64,000 nucleotides of DNA from Methylocystis rosea SV97 (GTDB lineage: Bacteria; Pseudomonadota; Alphaproteobacteria; Rhizobiales; Beijerinckiaceae), in NCBI RefSeq assembly GCF_000372845.1, contig NZ_KB889963.1, positions 2,996,304 to 3,060,303 on the forward strand. Direction: 5' to 3'. Position numbers and translations under genes: made by a program. This document shows, piece after piece, positions 27,961 through 37,951 of the stretch. The notes under the pieces are model-generated. The model had not been told where the DNA came from and searched no databases. It saw nothing but the letters and a program-made list of their open reading frames with translations. Positions within the stretch are counted from its first letter, which is position 1, and each line of letters starts with the position of its first letter.

Positions 27961-29735
27961 CAATGTCCTCCGCCGCCGCGGGCCGGAACATTGGCATAGC
28001 CATAACCCAATTTGGCGAGGAGCGGGAAAGGCTGGTGCGGCGGCTCGAAACGCGGCGCAAGGCCGAGAATCGGACCGACGCGCTCGATGATCTCGCCCGT
28101 GACATGTCCCGCGTTATAGGCCGCCGTCGCATAGCCGCCGGTTTCCGGCAAGCCCTGCGGTTCGTCCATGATGGTCAAGAACAGATATTTTGGCTTGTCG
28201 GACGGCGCGACGGCCATGAAAGTGTTAAACAGCCGGTTCTTCGAATAATGGCCGTTAACGACCTTTTCCGCGGTGCCGGTTTTGCCGCCGACGAAATAGC
28301 CAGGGACGTTCACCTTCCGCGCCGTGCCGATTTCGGCGTTGAGACGCATGAGATAGCGCATCGCCTCGCTCGTTTCCGGCTTCACGACGCGTTCGGCGCC
28401 CGCCTTCGCTTCCTCCTCACTGCGCTTGATGAAGGTCGGCGTAATCAGGTAGCCGCCATTCATCAGCGCGCCGACGGCCATCATCGCCTGGAGCGGCGCC
28501 ACCGCAAGGCCATGACCGAAAGCGATGGTCATGGTGTTCAACTCGCCCCAATTTTTCGGCACGATGGGTTCGGCGCTTTCCGGCAGTTCAGTGCGCATGC
28601 GCGTAAGCTGCCCCATCTTGCGCAAAAACGCCTTGTGCCGCTCCACGCCCTGCCCCATCGCCATGCGCGCGGTGCCGACATTGGAGGAATAGGTGAAGAC
28701 CTCCGGCAGAGTGAGCGCGCGATTTTGCGCGTGATAGTCATGGATCTTGAAGCGCCCGAAAGAAAGCACGCCGCGCGCGTCGAGCCGTGAATTCAGATTG
28801 ACCTTGCCGGAGTCGAGCGCCATCGCGATGGTCAGCGCCTTGAAGGTCGAGCCCATCTCATAAACGCCGACGCTCATGCGGTTGATTTGGACAGGATCGA
28901 GCGCTTCCGTCGGCTTGTTCGGATCGTAGTCGGGAAGCGATGCGAGCGCGATGACCTCTCCGGTGTTGACGTCCAAGATCGCCGCGGCGCCTGCCTTCGC
29001 CTTAAAGTGGGTTACGCCCTTTTCGAGTTCGTCGCGCAACGCATGCGTGACCCGAATGTCGAGCGAAAGCGACACGGGCTTGAGTTCCTCTGGCGTCACG
29101 CCGAAGCCGGCGCCGTGCAAATCGGCGAGGCCCTGCCCGTCGATGTATTTCTCGATGCCGGCGATGCCCTGATTGTCCACATTGGCGAAGCCGAGCACAT
29201 GCGCGCCGATCGGTCCGTTGGGATAAACGCGCTTATTTTCGGCGATCAGTCCGACGCCCGGCAGTCCGAGATGGAAGACTTCGTCGCGCTGATGCGTCGT
29301 CACCTCGCGCTTCACCCAAACGAAGCCTTTCTTGGAGCCGAGCCGCTCGCGCAAATCGCGGGCGTCGAGGCCAGGCAAAACCGCGGTCAAGAGCTCGGTC
29401 GCTTCGTCCTTGTCGATGATGCGGCGCGGCTCGGCGAACACCGACATCACCTTGACGTCGCTTGCGAGCGCCTCGCCGTTGCGATCGATAATGTCCGGAC
29501 GGGACGCCGCGACCGCCTCCGCCGCGGCGCGCCGCGACGTCGCCGCCTCCGGCTTAAATGCGAGATAGACGAGCTTGATCGAAATCACCGCGTAGAGCGC
29601 GAGAAAGGCCAGCGCCGCGAGCCGCATGCGCGACGCGCTCAGCGCGAGACTCGTCGAAAACAGCGCGCGCAGCATCGCGCGTATCTTGCCTTTCGGCGGC
29701 GGCGAATGTTGCGTGTCGAGCATTGTCTGCGTCAT
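27960..29735 (-). CDS. ftsI: Septal transpeptidase FtsI (PBP3)
   Basis: FtsI cross-links septal peptidoglycan. The 591-residue class B PBP has a cytoplasmic tail, one membrane helix (about 38-60), a dimerisation/pedestal domain starting near RPDIIDRNGE (79-88), and a transpeptidase domain with the active-site STFK (Ser296-Lys299), SSN (350-352) and KTGTAE near residue 485. All three penicillin-binding motifs are intact. The ATG overlaps the ftsL stop by 4 bp. Confidence 0.96.
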   Translation of the reverse strand: MTQTMLDTQHSPPPKGKIRAMLRALFSTSLALSASRMRLAALAFLALYAVISIKLVYLAFKPEAATSRRAAAEAVAASRPDIIDRNGEALASDVKVMSVFAEPRRIIDKDEATELLTAVLPGLDARDLRERLGSKKGFVWVKREVTTHQRDEVFHLGLPGVGLIAENKRVYPNGPIGAHVLGFANVDNQGIAGIEKYIDGQGLADLHGAGFGVTPEELKPVSLSLDIRVTHALRDELEKGVTHFKAKAGAAAILDVNTGEVIALASLPDYDPNKPTEALDPVQINRMSVGVYEMGSTFKALTIAMALDSGKVNLNSRLDARGVLSFGRFKIHDYHAQNRALTLPEVFTYSSNVGTARMAMGQGVERHKAFLRKMGQLTRMRTELPESAEPIVPKNWGELNTMTIAFGHGLAVAPLQAMMAVGALMNGGYLITPTFIKRSEEEAKAGAERVVKPETSEAMRYLMRLNAEIGTARKVNVPGYFVGGKTGTAEKVVNGHYSKNRLFNTFMAVAPSDKPKYLFLTIMDEPQGLPETGGYATAAYNAGHVTGEIIERVGPILGLAPRFEPPHQPFPLLAKLGYGYANVPARGGGGH

Positions 29736-30145
29736 GGCTTGCGTCGCTGTTGGCTTTGTCCCTGCGCTTTGGGCGTGGTCGTCGGCGCGCTGCCGGGGAC
29801 GGGCGGCGTCGCGGGCATGCTCAAGCCGAGCGCGTCAAGCTTATTGCCGATGGAGTCGACGCGCGGCGATCTCTCGGGAAGCGATTGCGCGGCGACGATC
29901 TGCGTCGCTTCAAGCTGTTTCATGCCGGGCAGATAAGCGTCGGCGAGCTGCTGAATGCGCTCAGGCCGCGTCATATAAGCCCATTCCGCGCGCAGCACCG
30001 CAATCGCGTCGCGCTCCTGCCTGATCTCGATCTTGGTCTTTGCGATCTGCTCGGCGCGATAGCTCGTCTGATATTTGATCGAATAGGCGTAAACCGCCGA
30101 ACCGACGAGCACGAGAACCGCAACGATATTGAGGAGCCGCAGCAT
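29732..30145 (-). CDS. ftsL: Cell division protein FtsL
   Basis: This 137-residue bitopic protein fits FtsL by position (rsmH-ftsL-ftsI) and topology: a membrane helix at residues 3-22 right after the start, then a periplasmic coiled-coil (KTKIEIRQERDAIAVLRAEW) and a Pro/Gln-rich tail. FtsL activates the FtsWI synthase with FtsB and FtsQ. The start ATG shares its A with the rsmH stop (TAATG). Sequence is poorly conserved in this family, so identity leans on context. Confidence 0.88.
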   Translation of the reverse strand: MLRLLNIVAVLVLVGSAVYAYSIKYQTSYRAEQIAKTKIEIRQERDAIAVLRAEWAYMTRPERIQQLADAYLPGMKQLEATQIVAAQSLPERSPRVDSIGNKLDALGLSMPATPPVPGSAPTTTPKAQGQSQQRRKP

Positions 30146-31149
30146 TAGGCTTTTCCCTTGTCGCGATCGGGCAGGCGAGCGAGACGCGCGAGCCTTTCGT
30201 CGAGCGGATACGACGCCGCCGCCGTGCGCGTCGCGTAGCGCAGTTTGGCCGAACGCGCGCGCGGATTGGCCGCCGTCTCGGCGGGCGCAGGCGTCACCGG
30301 TTGGCGGCCTTCGCAAACGAAGCTTGGCGGCGGCGGCGCGGGTTCGCCCGGCAGACGGCGGGAACCGGTTTCGCCGCGACCACAGCGCTCGGAGAGAAAC
30401 TGCTTGACGATGCGATCCTCAAGCGAGTGGAACGTCACGACGACAAGACGACCGCCTTCGGCGAGAAGCCGTTCCGCGCTAAGCAGTCCCTTCAGCAATT
30501 CCTGAAGCTCGTCGTTGACGGCGATGCGCAGCGCCTGAAAGCTTTTGGTCGCCGGGTGAATGTCGCTGGCGCGGTTGGGAGCGACGCGCGCGATCATTTC
30601 GGCCAGCGCTCTTGTCGTTGTGAAAGGCGCAATCTCACGGTCGTGGACGATGGCGCGCGCGATACGCCGCGCGGCGCGCTCCTCGCCGTAGAAATACAGG
30701 ATGTCGGCGAGCGTCTCCGCATCCGCTTCATTGACGATGTCGGCGGCGCTGCGCCCACGCTCCTCCATGCGCATGTCGAGCGGACCTTCGGCGCGAAAGG
30801 AAAACCCGCGCGCGGATTGGTCGAACTGCATCGACGAGACGCCAATATCGAAGACGACGCCGTCGAGCGGGGCGAAGCCTTGCGCTTGCGCGATGTCCTC
30901 GAGCTGAGAAAAGCGCGCTTCAATAAGCGTCAACCGTCCGCTCATCTCGTCGACAAGCGTCTGACCGGCCTTCACCGCCGTCTGATCTCGGTCGAAGGCG
31001 AGCACGCGCGTTTCCGGCTGCGCCATTATGGCGCGCGTATAGCCGCCGGCGCCGAAGGTGGCGTCGATATAGCGGCCCCCGCGATGGATGCCGAGGCCGG
31101 CGATCGCCTCATCGCGCAGCACCGGAATATGCGTCCCAGCGGACGTCAT
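30145..31149 (-). CDS. rsmH: 16S rRNA (cytosine(1402)-N4)-methyltransferase RsmH
   Basis: RsmH (MraW) methylates C1402 of 16S rRNA using SAM. The 334-residue protein has HIPVLRDEAIAG, DATFGAGGYTRAIM (SAM motif I), GVVFDIGVSSMQFDQSARGF, the MRMEE(R) segment and VVTFHSLEDRIVKQF near the C-terminus. The ATG at 31149 has GAGGAG eight bases upstream and is preferred; further upstream ATGs add low-similarity sequence. It opens the division/cell-wall run; the usual mraZ is not upstream. Confidence 0.94.
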   Translation of the reverse strand: MTSAGTHIPVLRDEAIAGLGIHRGGRYIDATFGAGGYTRAIMAQPETRVLAFDRDQTAVKAGQTLVDEMSGRLTLIEARFSQLEDIAQAQGFAPLDGVVFDIGVSSMQFDQSARGFSFRAEGPLDMRMEERGRSAADIVNEADAETLADILYFYGEERAARRIARAIVHDREIAPFTTTRALAEMIARVAPNRASDIHPATKSFQALRIAVNDELQELLKGLLSAERLLAEGGRLVVVTFHSLEDRIVKQFLSERCGRGETGSRRLPGEPAPPPPSFVCEGRQPVTPAPAETAANPRARSAKLRYATRTAAASYPLDERLARLARLPDRDKGKA

Positions 31150-31490
31150 TATCATGCTCCTCACCAGGCGGCGCGCGACGCGAGAGGGTCGGCGGCGCGA
31201 TCCTCTGCGCCCGATGAGCGCTGGCTCGTCGAGACGACTCAATTGCGGCTGGGCGGTTTTGATCGACATGGTACCGCGAGGCGTCGGAAGCAGGCTGGTC
31301 GCCACGCGCCGATCGGCAACCGGCCTTATTAGGCTTTTTTATCGTTAAGGGAGCGTTTACGGTGGTGCGAATTTGGCGGCCTCAAGGCCGCGCAAAAAGA
31401 ATGACGCAAAGCGCCTGATCCGGCCGACGCCGCTTTTTCGCGAAAGCTATCTCGACCGCTATCTCCTCTACGAGATACCTCTGATTTAAA
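31150..31490. other. Intergenic region upstream of the dcw cluster
   Basis: This 341-bp stretch between rsmH and the RNase P RNA has no convincing gene, including no mraZ. It holds a GCGGCC-TCAA-GGCCGC hairpin (31376-31391) without a T run, and a TTAA-N7-TTTA motif (31345-31359) listed separately. The promoter of the division and cell-wall genes most likely lies here. Confidence 0.6.
31345..31359. promoter_or_regulatory. Possible CtrA-type site upstream of rsmH
   Basis: TTAA (31345-31348), 7 bp, TTTA (31356-31359) differs by one base from the TTAA-N7-TTAA box of the alphaproteobacterial cell-cycle regulator CtrA. It lies about 200 bp upstream of rsmH. A single degenerate motif can occur by chance. 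Confidence 0.25.
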
Positions 31491-31880
<390 letters not shown>

Positions 31881-32035
31881 ATAGGCGCCCTCGCGACGGA
31901 ATGCAACAACGGCGTCAAAACGTCGCCTTGGATAGCTAAGCAATAGTCGCCATCTCTTAATTGGTTCTTCGCCTTGGCTAAGGCTGATGGGCGGCGAGCC
32001 GAGACCAAAGAGAAATTCGATAAGGGAGAATATTA

Positions 32036-32398
32036 ATGCTGTCACGTCGTTCGATTTTCGCCGCTTTAGCCGTCGCGACCGCTTTTCTCGTGACGCCGCA
32101 TATGGCGTTGGCGCGAAGCGATAGCGAGCATCTGACTCAGGCGATCGAGGAAACCAATGAGGCGATCAAGGAAGGCAAGCAGCATAATGCCTCTTCCTTC
32201 GCCGAGCATGCGCATAACGCCTGGGATCACGCCAAGGCGGCCAGCGGGGAAGATCCCAAGGGCCACATCAAGACGGCGATGAAGCATCTCAGTCAGGCGC
32301 TCAAGACGGCCAAGCGCACCCACCACGCCAGCCGGATTGACAAGGGCGTCCGTCATGCCGAAACCGCGCTCATTCATTTGAAGGCGGCAAATCAATAA
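32036..32398 (+). CDS. Small metal-binding protein, SmbP-like
   Basis: This 120-residue exported protein has a signal peptide (1-26, ending MALA/RS) and a mature helical chain with regularly spaced His: SEHLTQAIEETNEAIKEGKQH, FAEHAHNAWDHAKAA, KHLSQALKTAKRTHHA and HAETALIHLKAA. The pattern matches SmbP, a His-rich four-helix periplasmic protein that binds copper and other divalent metals in nitrifiers. It follows a good AAGGGAGAA ribosome-binding site. Metal scavenging or buffering is inferred from family and composition. Confidence 0.7.
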   Translation: MLSRRSIFAALAVATAFLVTPHMALARSDSEHLTQAIEETNEAIKEGKQHNASSFAEHAHNAWDHAKAASGEDPKGHIKTAMKHLSQALKTAKRTHHASRIDKGVRHAETALIHLKAANQ

Positions 32399-32615
32399 TG
32401 CGATGGGCCGCGATGCGCATGCTGCGCGTCGCGGCTCTCCCAAGCTGAAGCGTACGCTTCTGCCCTGCACTGTCTGAGTTTGCTGATTGCCTCGGATGTC
32501 GGCGAGACGGCGTCGTCGGCGAGGCTGGAACCTTGGCGCCTTTGACGGCTTAAATCTTGAGTCGCGATGGGCGGGCTGCCCAATTGACGCCTTCGCCTGC
32601 AAGGGATGGTTCTTC

Positions 32616-33872
32616 ATGCAGCACAGCAGCGCCGCCGAACGCCAACCTCGCGTCGTCATTATCGGCGGCGGCTTCGCCGGTATTGCGGCTGCGCAGGCGC
32701 TTGATGGCGCCGGAGCGCGCATCTTCATCCTCGACAGCAACAATCATCATTGCTTTCAGCCCCTGCTCTATCAGGTCGCGACGGCGGCGCTTGCTTCGCC
32801 CGATGTCGCCTGGCCGATACGCCACATCGTGCGGCGCCAGAAGGATGTGACCGTCCTGATGCTCACGGTTGAGAGCGTCGACGTCGCCCGCAAAGTCGTC
32901 AAGACCGACAAATGCGAGATCGGCTATGACTTCCTCGTCGTCGCGACAGGGGCCACCCACTCCTACTTCGGTCACAACTGGGCGAGCTTGGCTCCGGGGC
33001 TGAAATCCATCTCAGACGCGACGCTCATCCGCCGCCGGCTGCTTCTCGCATTCGAACGCGCAGAGGTCAGCGTCGATCCCGTCGAGCGCGAGAGACTGAT
33101 CACCATCATCATTGTCGGGGGCGGCCCGACGGGAGTCGAACTCGCCGGCGCGATTTCCGAACTCGCCCGGCGAACGCTTCCGCCGGAGTTTCGCCGCGTC
33201 GATCCACGGAAGGCGCGCATCATTTTGCTCGAGGCCGGGCCCCGCATTCTTGCAAGCTTTCCTGAACGGCTTTCGCACTACGCGCGCAATTCGCTCGAAG
33301 CAAAGGGCGTGAAAGTGCTGACGGATACGCCCGTCGACCAGATCTTCGAGGACAGAATTGTCGCTGGAGAAAAGGAGATTCCCGCCGGCGTGATTCTCTG
33401 GGCGGCTGGCGTGCGGGCGTCGCCCGCGGCGAACTGGCTGGGCGTCGAAGGCGATCGCACGGGACGCATTCCGGTGGGCGAAGATCTGACGGTTCCCGGC
33501 CTTCCCGATGTCTACGTCATTGGAGATCTCGCTCTCCTGACCGGACCAGATGGCGCGCCCGTTCCGGCGCTCGCCGCTTCCGCCAAGCAAATGGGCAAAT
33601 ACGCTGGACGCGCGATCCGACTCCGTCTGAAAGGGCGCTCTCCGCGCAAACCCTTCCGCTATCGGGACTACGGCAATCTAGCGACCATCGGCCGCAACTC
33701 GGCGATCGTCAAACTCGGCCGACTGGAATTGACCGGCTTTCCGGGTTGGCTCTTCTGGAGCGTGGTGCACATTTATTTTCTGGTGAATTTGCGAAGCCGC
33801 ATCTTGGTCGCGATCAGCTGGATCGCGACTTATCTGACAGGCAATCGAGGCTCGCGACTGATTACGCGCTAA
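32616..33872 (+). CDS. ndh: Type II NADH dehydrogenase (NDH-2)
   Basis: This 418-residue flavoprotein oxidises NADH and reduces quinone without pumping protons. It has two dinucleotide-binding motifs: VVIIGGGFAG at the N-terminus (FAD) and IIIVGGGPTGVELAGAI mid-protein (NADH). QPLLYQVATAALASPDVAWPIR and the late GLPDVYVIGDLALL are NDH-2 signatures, and the C-terminal aromatic-rich segment (GWLFWSVVHIYFLVN) is the membrane anchor. The ATG at 32616 follows AAGGGATGG. The gap 32399-32615 upstream shows no gene. Confidence 0.9.
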   Translation: MQHSSAAERQPRVVIIGGGFAGIAAAQALDGAGARIFILDSNNHHCFQPLLYQVATAALASPDVAWPIRHIVRRQKDVTVLMLTVESVDVARKVVKTDKCEIGYDFLVVATGATHSYFGHNWASLAPGLKSISDATLIRRRLLLAFERAEVSVDPVERERLITIIIVGGGPTGVELAGAISELARRTLPPEFRRVDPRKARIILLEAGPRILASFPERLSHYARNSLEAKGVKVLTDTPVDQIFEDRIVAGEKEIPAGVILWAAGVRASPAANWLGVEGDRTGRIPVGEDLTVPGLPDVYVIGDLALLTGPDGAPVPALAASAKQMGKYAGRAIRLRLKGRSPRKPFRYRDYGNLATIGRNSAIVKLGRLELTGFPGWLFWSVVHIYFLVNLRSRILVAISWIATYLTGNRGSRLITR

Positions 33873-33898
33873 GCCAGCGCCCGCTGTTGGCCGGGTCC

Positions 33899-34390
33899 TT
33901 ACCTTAGTTCTAGCTCTTCTCCACCCAGAAGCGCGCGAGACGCCGCCGCGCCGCAAGCCAGACCGACCGCCAACGCGGCAAAGGCCGCGATCATCGAGCG
34001 GTCTGATAAGGCGAACTCCCAGCCGGGCGTGATTCGCTTGGGCGCGACGCCATAATCGACGGTGGCGGCGATTCCCGACATCATCGCCGCATCGCCGATC
34101 AGTTCGAACGTTGAGCGCGGCGGCTGCATCGCGAGCCAGGCCTCGAAGGGTAAGGCCCAGAAGACGGCCGACGCGTGATGCGTCGCGTAGCCCACGCCGG
34201 TGTGGGCGGCGTCGACGTCGCGCCGGCCACGCGATTTGCGCCCCCAAAGCCAGTGGCTGGTGGCGTTGGTGGGCTCGAGCGCGCCCCTGCCTTCGAGCGT
34301 CGCGAGCGCCGCGAGGGCTGCGGTGGAGATGACGCTTGCGACGCTTCCCGTCACAAGGGCTGACAGACCGATGCGCGACAACTTATCCAT
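33899..34390 (-). CDS. Conserved hypothetical membrane protein
   Basis: This 163-residue protein has three or four hydrophobic segments: an N-terminal LVTGSVASVISTAALAALATL, a central ASAVFWALPFEAWLA, and a C-terminal IAAFAALAVGLACGAAASRAL. Motifs TNATSHWLWGRKS and GVGYATHHASAVFWA look conserved and suggest a family of small rhizobial inner-membrane proteins, but I know no function. The ATG at 34390 has CGGAG upstream. It lies tail-to-tail with ndh and is divergent from priA. Confidence 0.65.
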   Translation of the reverse strand: MDKLSRIGLSALVTGSVASVISTAALAALATLEGRGALEPTNATSHWLWGRKSRGRRDVDAAHTGVGYATHHASAVFWALPFEAWLAMQPPRSTFELIGDAAMMSGIAATVDYGVAPKRITPGWEFALSDRSMIAAFAALAVGLACGAAASRALLGGEELELR

Positions 34391-34492
34391 CGAAGGCTCC
34401 GTGGAGGCGTTGAGATACTCGAACCCCGTCGCACGCCGCTTCGTTCCAGAAATTTTTTCGCTGAGGACCGGAAATTGGATTAAGCCGTCGGC

Positions 34493-36736
34493 ATGAGCGC
34501 GGCGCAAGACGAGGAAGAAAGAGCGCGAGTCGTCGAGATCCTGGCGCCCGTCGCGGTCGATTCGACCTATTCCTACCTCGCCCCGGCGGCGATGCGGCTT
34601 TCCCCCGGCGACAGCGTCACGGCGCCGCTTGGACGCCGGGAGGCTTATGGCGTCGTCTGGTCGATCGACGGCGACTCCGGCCCGGGCGGGAATCTCAAAA
34701 CGGTCAGCGCCCGTCTCGACCGGCCGCCGCTCGCGCAAAACCTGCGCAGCTTCATAGACTGGCTGGCGCGCTACACGCTGACGCCGCGCGGCATGGCGCT
34801 GCGGCTCGCAACGCGCGCGGCTGAAGACGCCGGGCCCGAGGCGCCGCGCATGCTCTATCGCGCGACGGGCGATTTCCCGGAACGACTGACGCCGACGCGC
34901 GCCCGCGTTCTCAAAGCCGCGGAAGGCGGCGTCGCCTTCACCAAGAAAGCGCTTGCCGAGGCCGCCGCCTGCTCGACGGGCGTCATCGACGCGCTCGTCG
35001 ACGAAGGTGCCCTGGAGGCCATCGCCGCGCCGCCGGAGCTGATTTCGCCGCCGCTCGACCCTCTGTTCGCTGCGCCGGCGCTGGAGCCCGCGCAGCAGGA
35101 CGCCGCCGACGCGCTGAAGGCGTCGCTTTCACCGCGGGCGTTCAAGCCCTTTCTGCTGGAAGGCGTCACCGGCTCGGGCAAAACCGAAGTCTATTTCGAG
35201 GCGATCGCGCAGGCGCTTGAGGCAGGCGGACAGGCGCTCGTCATGATGCCGGAAATCGCGCTCACGACTCAATTTCTTGAGCGTTTCGCGGACCGTTTCG
35301 GCGAAAGGCCCGCCGAGTGGCATTCCGGCGTCGGGGCGCGCAAACGCGCGCGCATCTGGCGCGGCTGCGCGACGGGCGACGTTCACGTGGTCGTCGGCGC
35401 GCGCTCGGCGCTGTTCCTGCCCTTTTCGGATCTGCGGCTGATCGTCGTCGATGAGGAGCATGAAGGCGCCTACAAACAAGACGACGGCGTGAGCTATCAC
35501 GCGCGCGACATGGCGGTCGTGCGCGCGCGGATGGAGGAGGCGACGATCGTTCTCGCCTCGGCGACGCCCTCCATCGAAACCCGCGTCAACGCGATGCGCG
35601 GGCGTTACGGTTATCTGCGACTCGATTCGCGGGCGCGCGCGCGGCTGATGCCGACGCTGGAAGCGATCGACATGCGCAAGGAAGGCCCGCCGCGCGGCCG
35701 ATGGATCGCGCCACGGCTGGCGTTGGCGGTCGGCGAAACGATCGCGCGCGGCGAGCAGGCGCTGCTCTTTCTCAATCGGCGGGGCTATGCGCCGCTAACG
35801 GTTTGCCGCACATGCGGCCATCGCTTCCGCTGCGAAAATTGCGACGCGTGGCTCGTCGAGCATCGCTTTCGGCGTGCGCTGATGTGCCATCATTGCGGCC
35901 ATATCGAGCGTCGTCCGCAGGCTTGCCCTGAATGCGGCGCCGAGGACTCGCTCGCGGCCTGCGGACCGGGCGTCGAGCGGCTCGCCGAAGAAGCGGCGAC
36001 GCTCTTTCCAGATGCGCGCATACTCGTTCTCTCATCGGATTTTCCTGGCGGCGCCGACCGGCTGCGGCGCGAATTGGAGGAGATCGCCAAAGGCGCGTTC
36101 GATATCGTCATCGGCACGCAACTCGTCGCCAAAGGCCACAATTTTCCTTTTCTCACGCTTGTCGGCGTCATCGACGCGGATCTGGGCTTGGGCAGCGGCG
36201 ATCCACGCGCCGCCGAGCGCACATTTCAGCTGCTCAATCAGGTCACAGGGCGCGCCGGGCGCGGCGACAAGCCTGGCCAAGCTTTGATCCAGACGTTTCA
36301 CCCCTCGCATCCGGTGATCGCGGCGCTTCTCTCGGGAGACGCGGAAAAATTCTACGAACAGGAGATCGCCATACGCGAGCGCGCGGGACTGCCGCCCTTC
36401 GGCCGTCTCGCCGCGCTGATCGTTTCCGCCAAGGACGCCGCCATGGCGGAAGCGCATGCGCGCGCACTCGCGCGCGCGGCGCATGAACTGCCGCCATCGC
36501 CCCGTTACAGAGTCGCTGCGCCCGGCGCCTGGCCAGAGCAGAATGAAATCGCGCTGCTTGGTCCCGCCGAAGCGCCCATCGCGCTCATCCGCGGGCGATA
36601 CCGATTCCGCTTGCTCGCCAAAGGACCGCGCAGCGCCGACATGCAGGCCTTTCTACGCGACATGCTCGCTGCCGGACCGAAGGAGCGCGGCGGCGTGCGC
36701 GTGCAGGTCGACGTCGACCCGCAAAATTTCTCGTAA
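34493..36736 (+). CDS. priA: Primosomal protein N' (PriA helicase)
   Basis: PriA is the superfamily 2 helicase that restarts stalled replication forks. The 747-residue protein has the N-terminal DNA-binding domain (RVVEILAPVAVDSTYSY), Walker A GVTGSGKT (224-231), DEEH box (320-323) and SATPS motif. A zinc-binding insertion follows, with CRTCGHRFRCENC, CHHCGH and CPECG (eight Cys), then the C-terminal helicase motifs GTQLVAKGHNFPFLTLVGV and GRAGRGDKPG. All parts are intact and length is typical. Confidence 0.96.
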   Translation: MSAAQDEEERARVVEILAPVAVDSTYSYLAPAAMRLSPGDSVTAPLGRREAYGVVWSIDGDSGPGGNLKTVSARLDRPPLAQNLRSFIDWLARYTLTPRGMALRLATRAAEDAGPEAPRMLYRATGDFPERLTPTRARVLKAAEGGVAFTKKALAEAAACSTGVIDALVDEGALEAIAAPPELISPPLDPLFAAPALEPAQQDAADALKASLSPRAFKPFLLEGVTGSGKTEVYFEAIAQALEAGGQALVMMPEIALTTQFLERFADRFGERPAEWHSGVGARKRARIWRGCATGDVHVVVGARSALFLPFSDLRLIVVDEEHEGAYKQDDGVSYHARDMAVVRARMEEATIVLASATPSIETRVNAMRGRYGYLRLDSRARARLMPTLEAIDMRKEGPPRGRWIAPRLALAVGETIARGEQALLFLNRRGYAPLTVCRTCGHRFRCENCDAWLVEHRFRRALMCHHCGHIERRPQACPECGAEDSLAACGPGVERLAEEAATLFPDARILVLSSDFPGGADRLRRELEEIAKGAFDIVIGTQLVAKGHNFPFLTLVGVIDADLGLGSGDPRAAERTFQLLNQVTGRAGRGDKPGQALIQTFHPSHPVIAALLSGDAEKFYEQEIAIRERAGLPPFGRLAALIVSAKDAAMAEAHARALARAAHELPPSPRYRVAAPGAWPEQNEIALLGPAEAPIALIRGRYRFRLLAKGPRSADMQAFLRDMLAAGPKERGGVRVQVDVDPQNFS

Positions 36737-36780
36737 AGCTATCGCTGTTCGCCGATTAGGGACGGACCCGGCGCGACGCT

Positions 36781-37866
36781 TTATCCGCCGATGACGCGCG
36801 CCACGACCCTCGCCGTATAGTCGACCATCGGAACAATCCGAGCGTAGTTGATTCGGGTCGGGCCGATGACGCCGAGCGCGCCGATGATCCGGCGTTCGCT
36901 GTCGCGCAGCGGCGCAGCAATCATCGATGAGCCTGAGAGCGAGAACAGCTTGTTCTCCGAGCCGATGAAGATGCGCACCCCTTCGCCCTGCTCGGCGCGC
37001 TCCAAAAGGTCGATGACCTCGGTCTTTGTTTCGAGATCGGCAAACAGGAGCCGAACGCGTTCGAGGTCGACGGCGGCGGTCAAGTCCTCAAGAAGATGCG
37101 CCTGCCCGCGCACGATCAGCTGGCGCGATTCGCCCATCGCGCCCGCCCAGGTCGCCAGCCCAGCTTCGACGATCCGCGCGGCGAGTTCGTCGAGCTCCAT
37201 TTGCGCGGCCCGGCGCGAGCCTTCAATGTTTTCGCGGGCTTCGGCGATCGTGCGTCCGGAGACGCGCGCGTTCAGATAATTGGCGGCTTCCGTGAGCGCG
37301 GACGCCGGAAGATCGCGCGCGACGGGAATCACGCGGTTTTCGACCGATCCGTCGTCCGCGACGAGAATGACCAGAGCCCGCTCGGGCTCGAGCCGCACGA
37401 AATCGATCTGCTTCAACCGCACATTGCCCTTGGACGCGACGACGACGCCGGCGACTCGCGTCAGTCCCGACAGCAGACTCGTCGCTTCCGCAAGGACGCC
37501 GGGAAAATCATGATCTTTGGAAGCCGCTTCAACTTCGGCGGCGATGCGCGCGCGCTCATTCTCCTCAACGTCGCCGATCTGCAGCATGGAATCGACGAAA
37601 AAGCGCAGGCCAAGCTCGGTTGGAAGACGTCCGGCGCTGGTATGCGGCGCATAGATAAGGCCGAGCTCCTCCAGATCCTGCATGACATTGCGCACCGAGG
37701 CGGGCGACAGCGTCATCGGCAGGAGCCGGGCAAGATTACGAGAGCCCACCGGATCGCCTGAGGCGAGATAGCTGTCGACGATGTGCCTGAAGATTTCGCG
37801 GGAGCGCTCGCTGAGCTGCGCGAGGCTCAGAGCCGAAGGGTGGGCAAGCGGGGCGTTGCGGATCAT
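36781..37866 (-). CDS. hrcA: Heat-inducible transcription repressor HrcA
   Basis: HrcA represses chaperone operons by binding CIRCE elements. The 361-residue protein has the N-terminal winged helix ([36 protein letters not shown]) and the [23 protein letters not shown] segment typical of HrcA, then a GAF-like domain ending [21 protein letters not shown]. The ATG at 37866 is preferred; a GTG six codons earlier is possible. grpE or rph, the usual neighbours, are absent; a porin and priA flank it. No CIRCE element is seen upstream. Confidence 0.93.
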   Translation of the reverse strand: MIRNAPLAHPSALSLAQLSERSREIFRHIVDSYLASGDPVGSRNLARLLPMTLSPASVRNVMQDLEELGLIYAPHTSAGRLPTELGLRFFVDSMLQIGDVEENERARIAAEVEAASKDHDFPGVLAEATSLLSGLTRVAGVVVASKGNVRLKQIDFVRLEPERALVILVADDGSVENRVIPVARDLPASALTEAANYLNARVSGRTIAEARENIEGSRRAAQMELDELAARIVEAGLATWAGAMGESRQLIVRGQAHLLEDLTAAVDLERVRLLFADLETKTEVIDLLERAEQGEGVRIFIGSENKLFSLSGSSMIAAPLRDSERRIIGALGVIGPTRINYARIVPMVDYTARVVARVIGG

Positions 37867-37899
37867 TCGACTAGAATATCGCACCGGCGCGCCAACAAA

Positions 37900-37927
37900 A
37901 AAAGCCCGGCTGCGAAGCCGGGCTTTT
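37900..37927 (-). terminator. Rho-independent terminator of the porin gene
   Basis: AAAAGCCCGGC (37900-37910) pairs perfectly with GCCGGGCTTTT (37917-37927) around TGCGAA. On the minus strand a T run follows. It lies 24 bp past the porin stop and before hrcA. Confidence 0.85.
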
Positions 37928-37951
37928 GTCGACGTCGGGGAGGACGGTCGA

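Noticed and set aside
31376-31391. GCGGCC-TCAA-GGCCGC hairpin as terminator of rnpB
   Set aside because: No T run follows on either strand, so it does not qualify as a rho-independent terminator.
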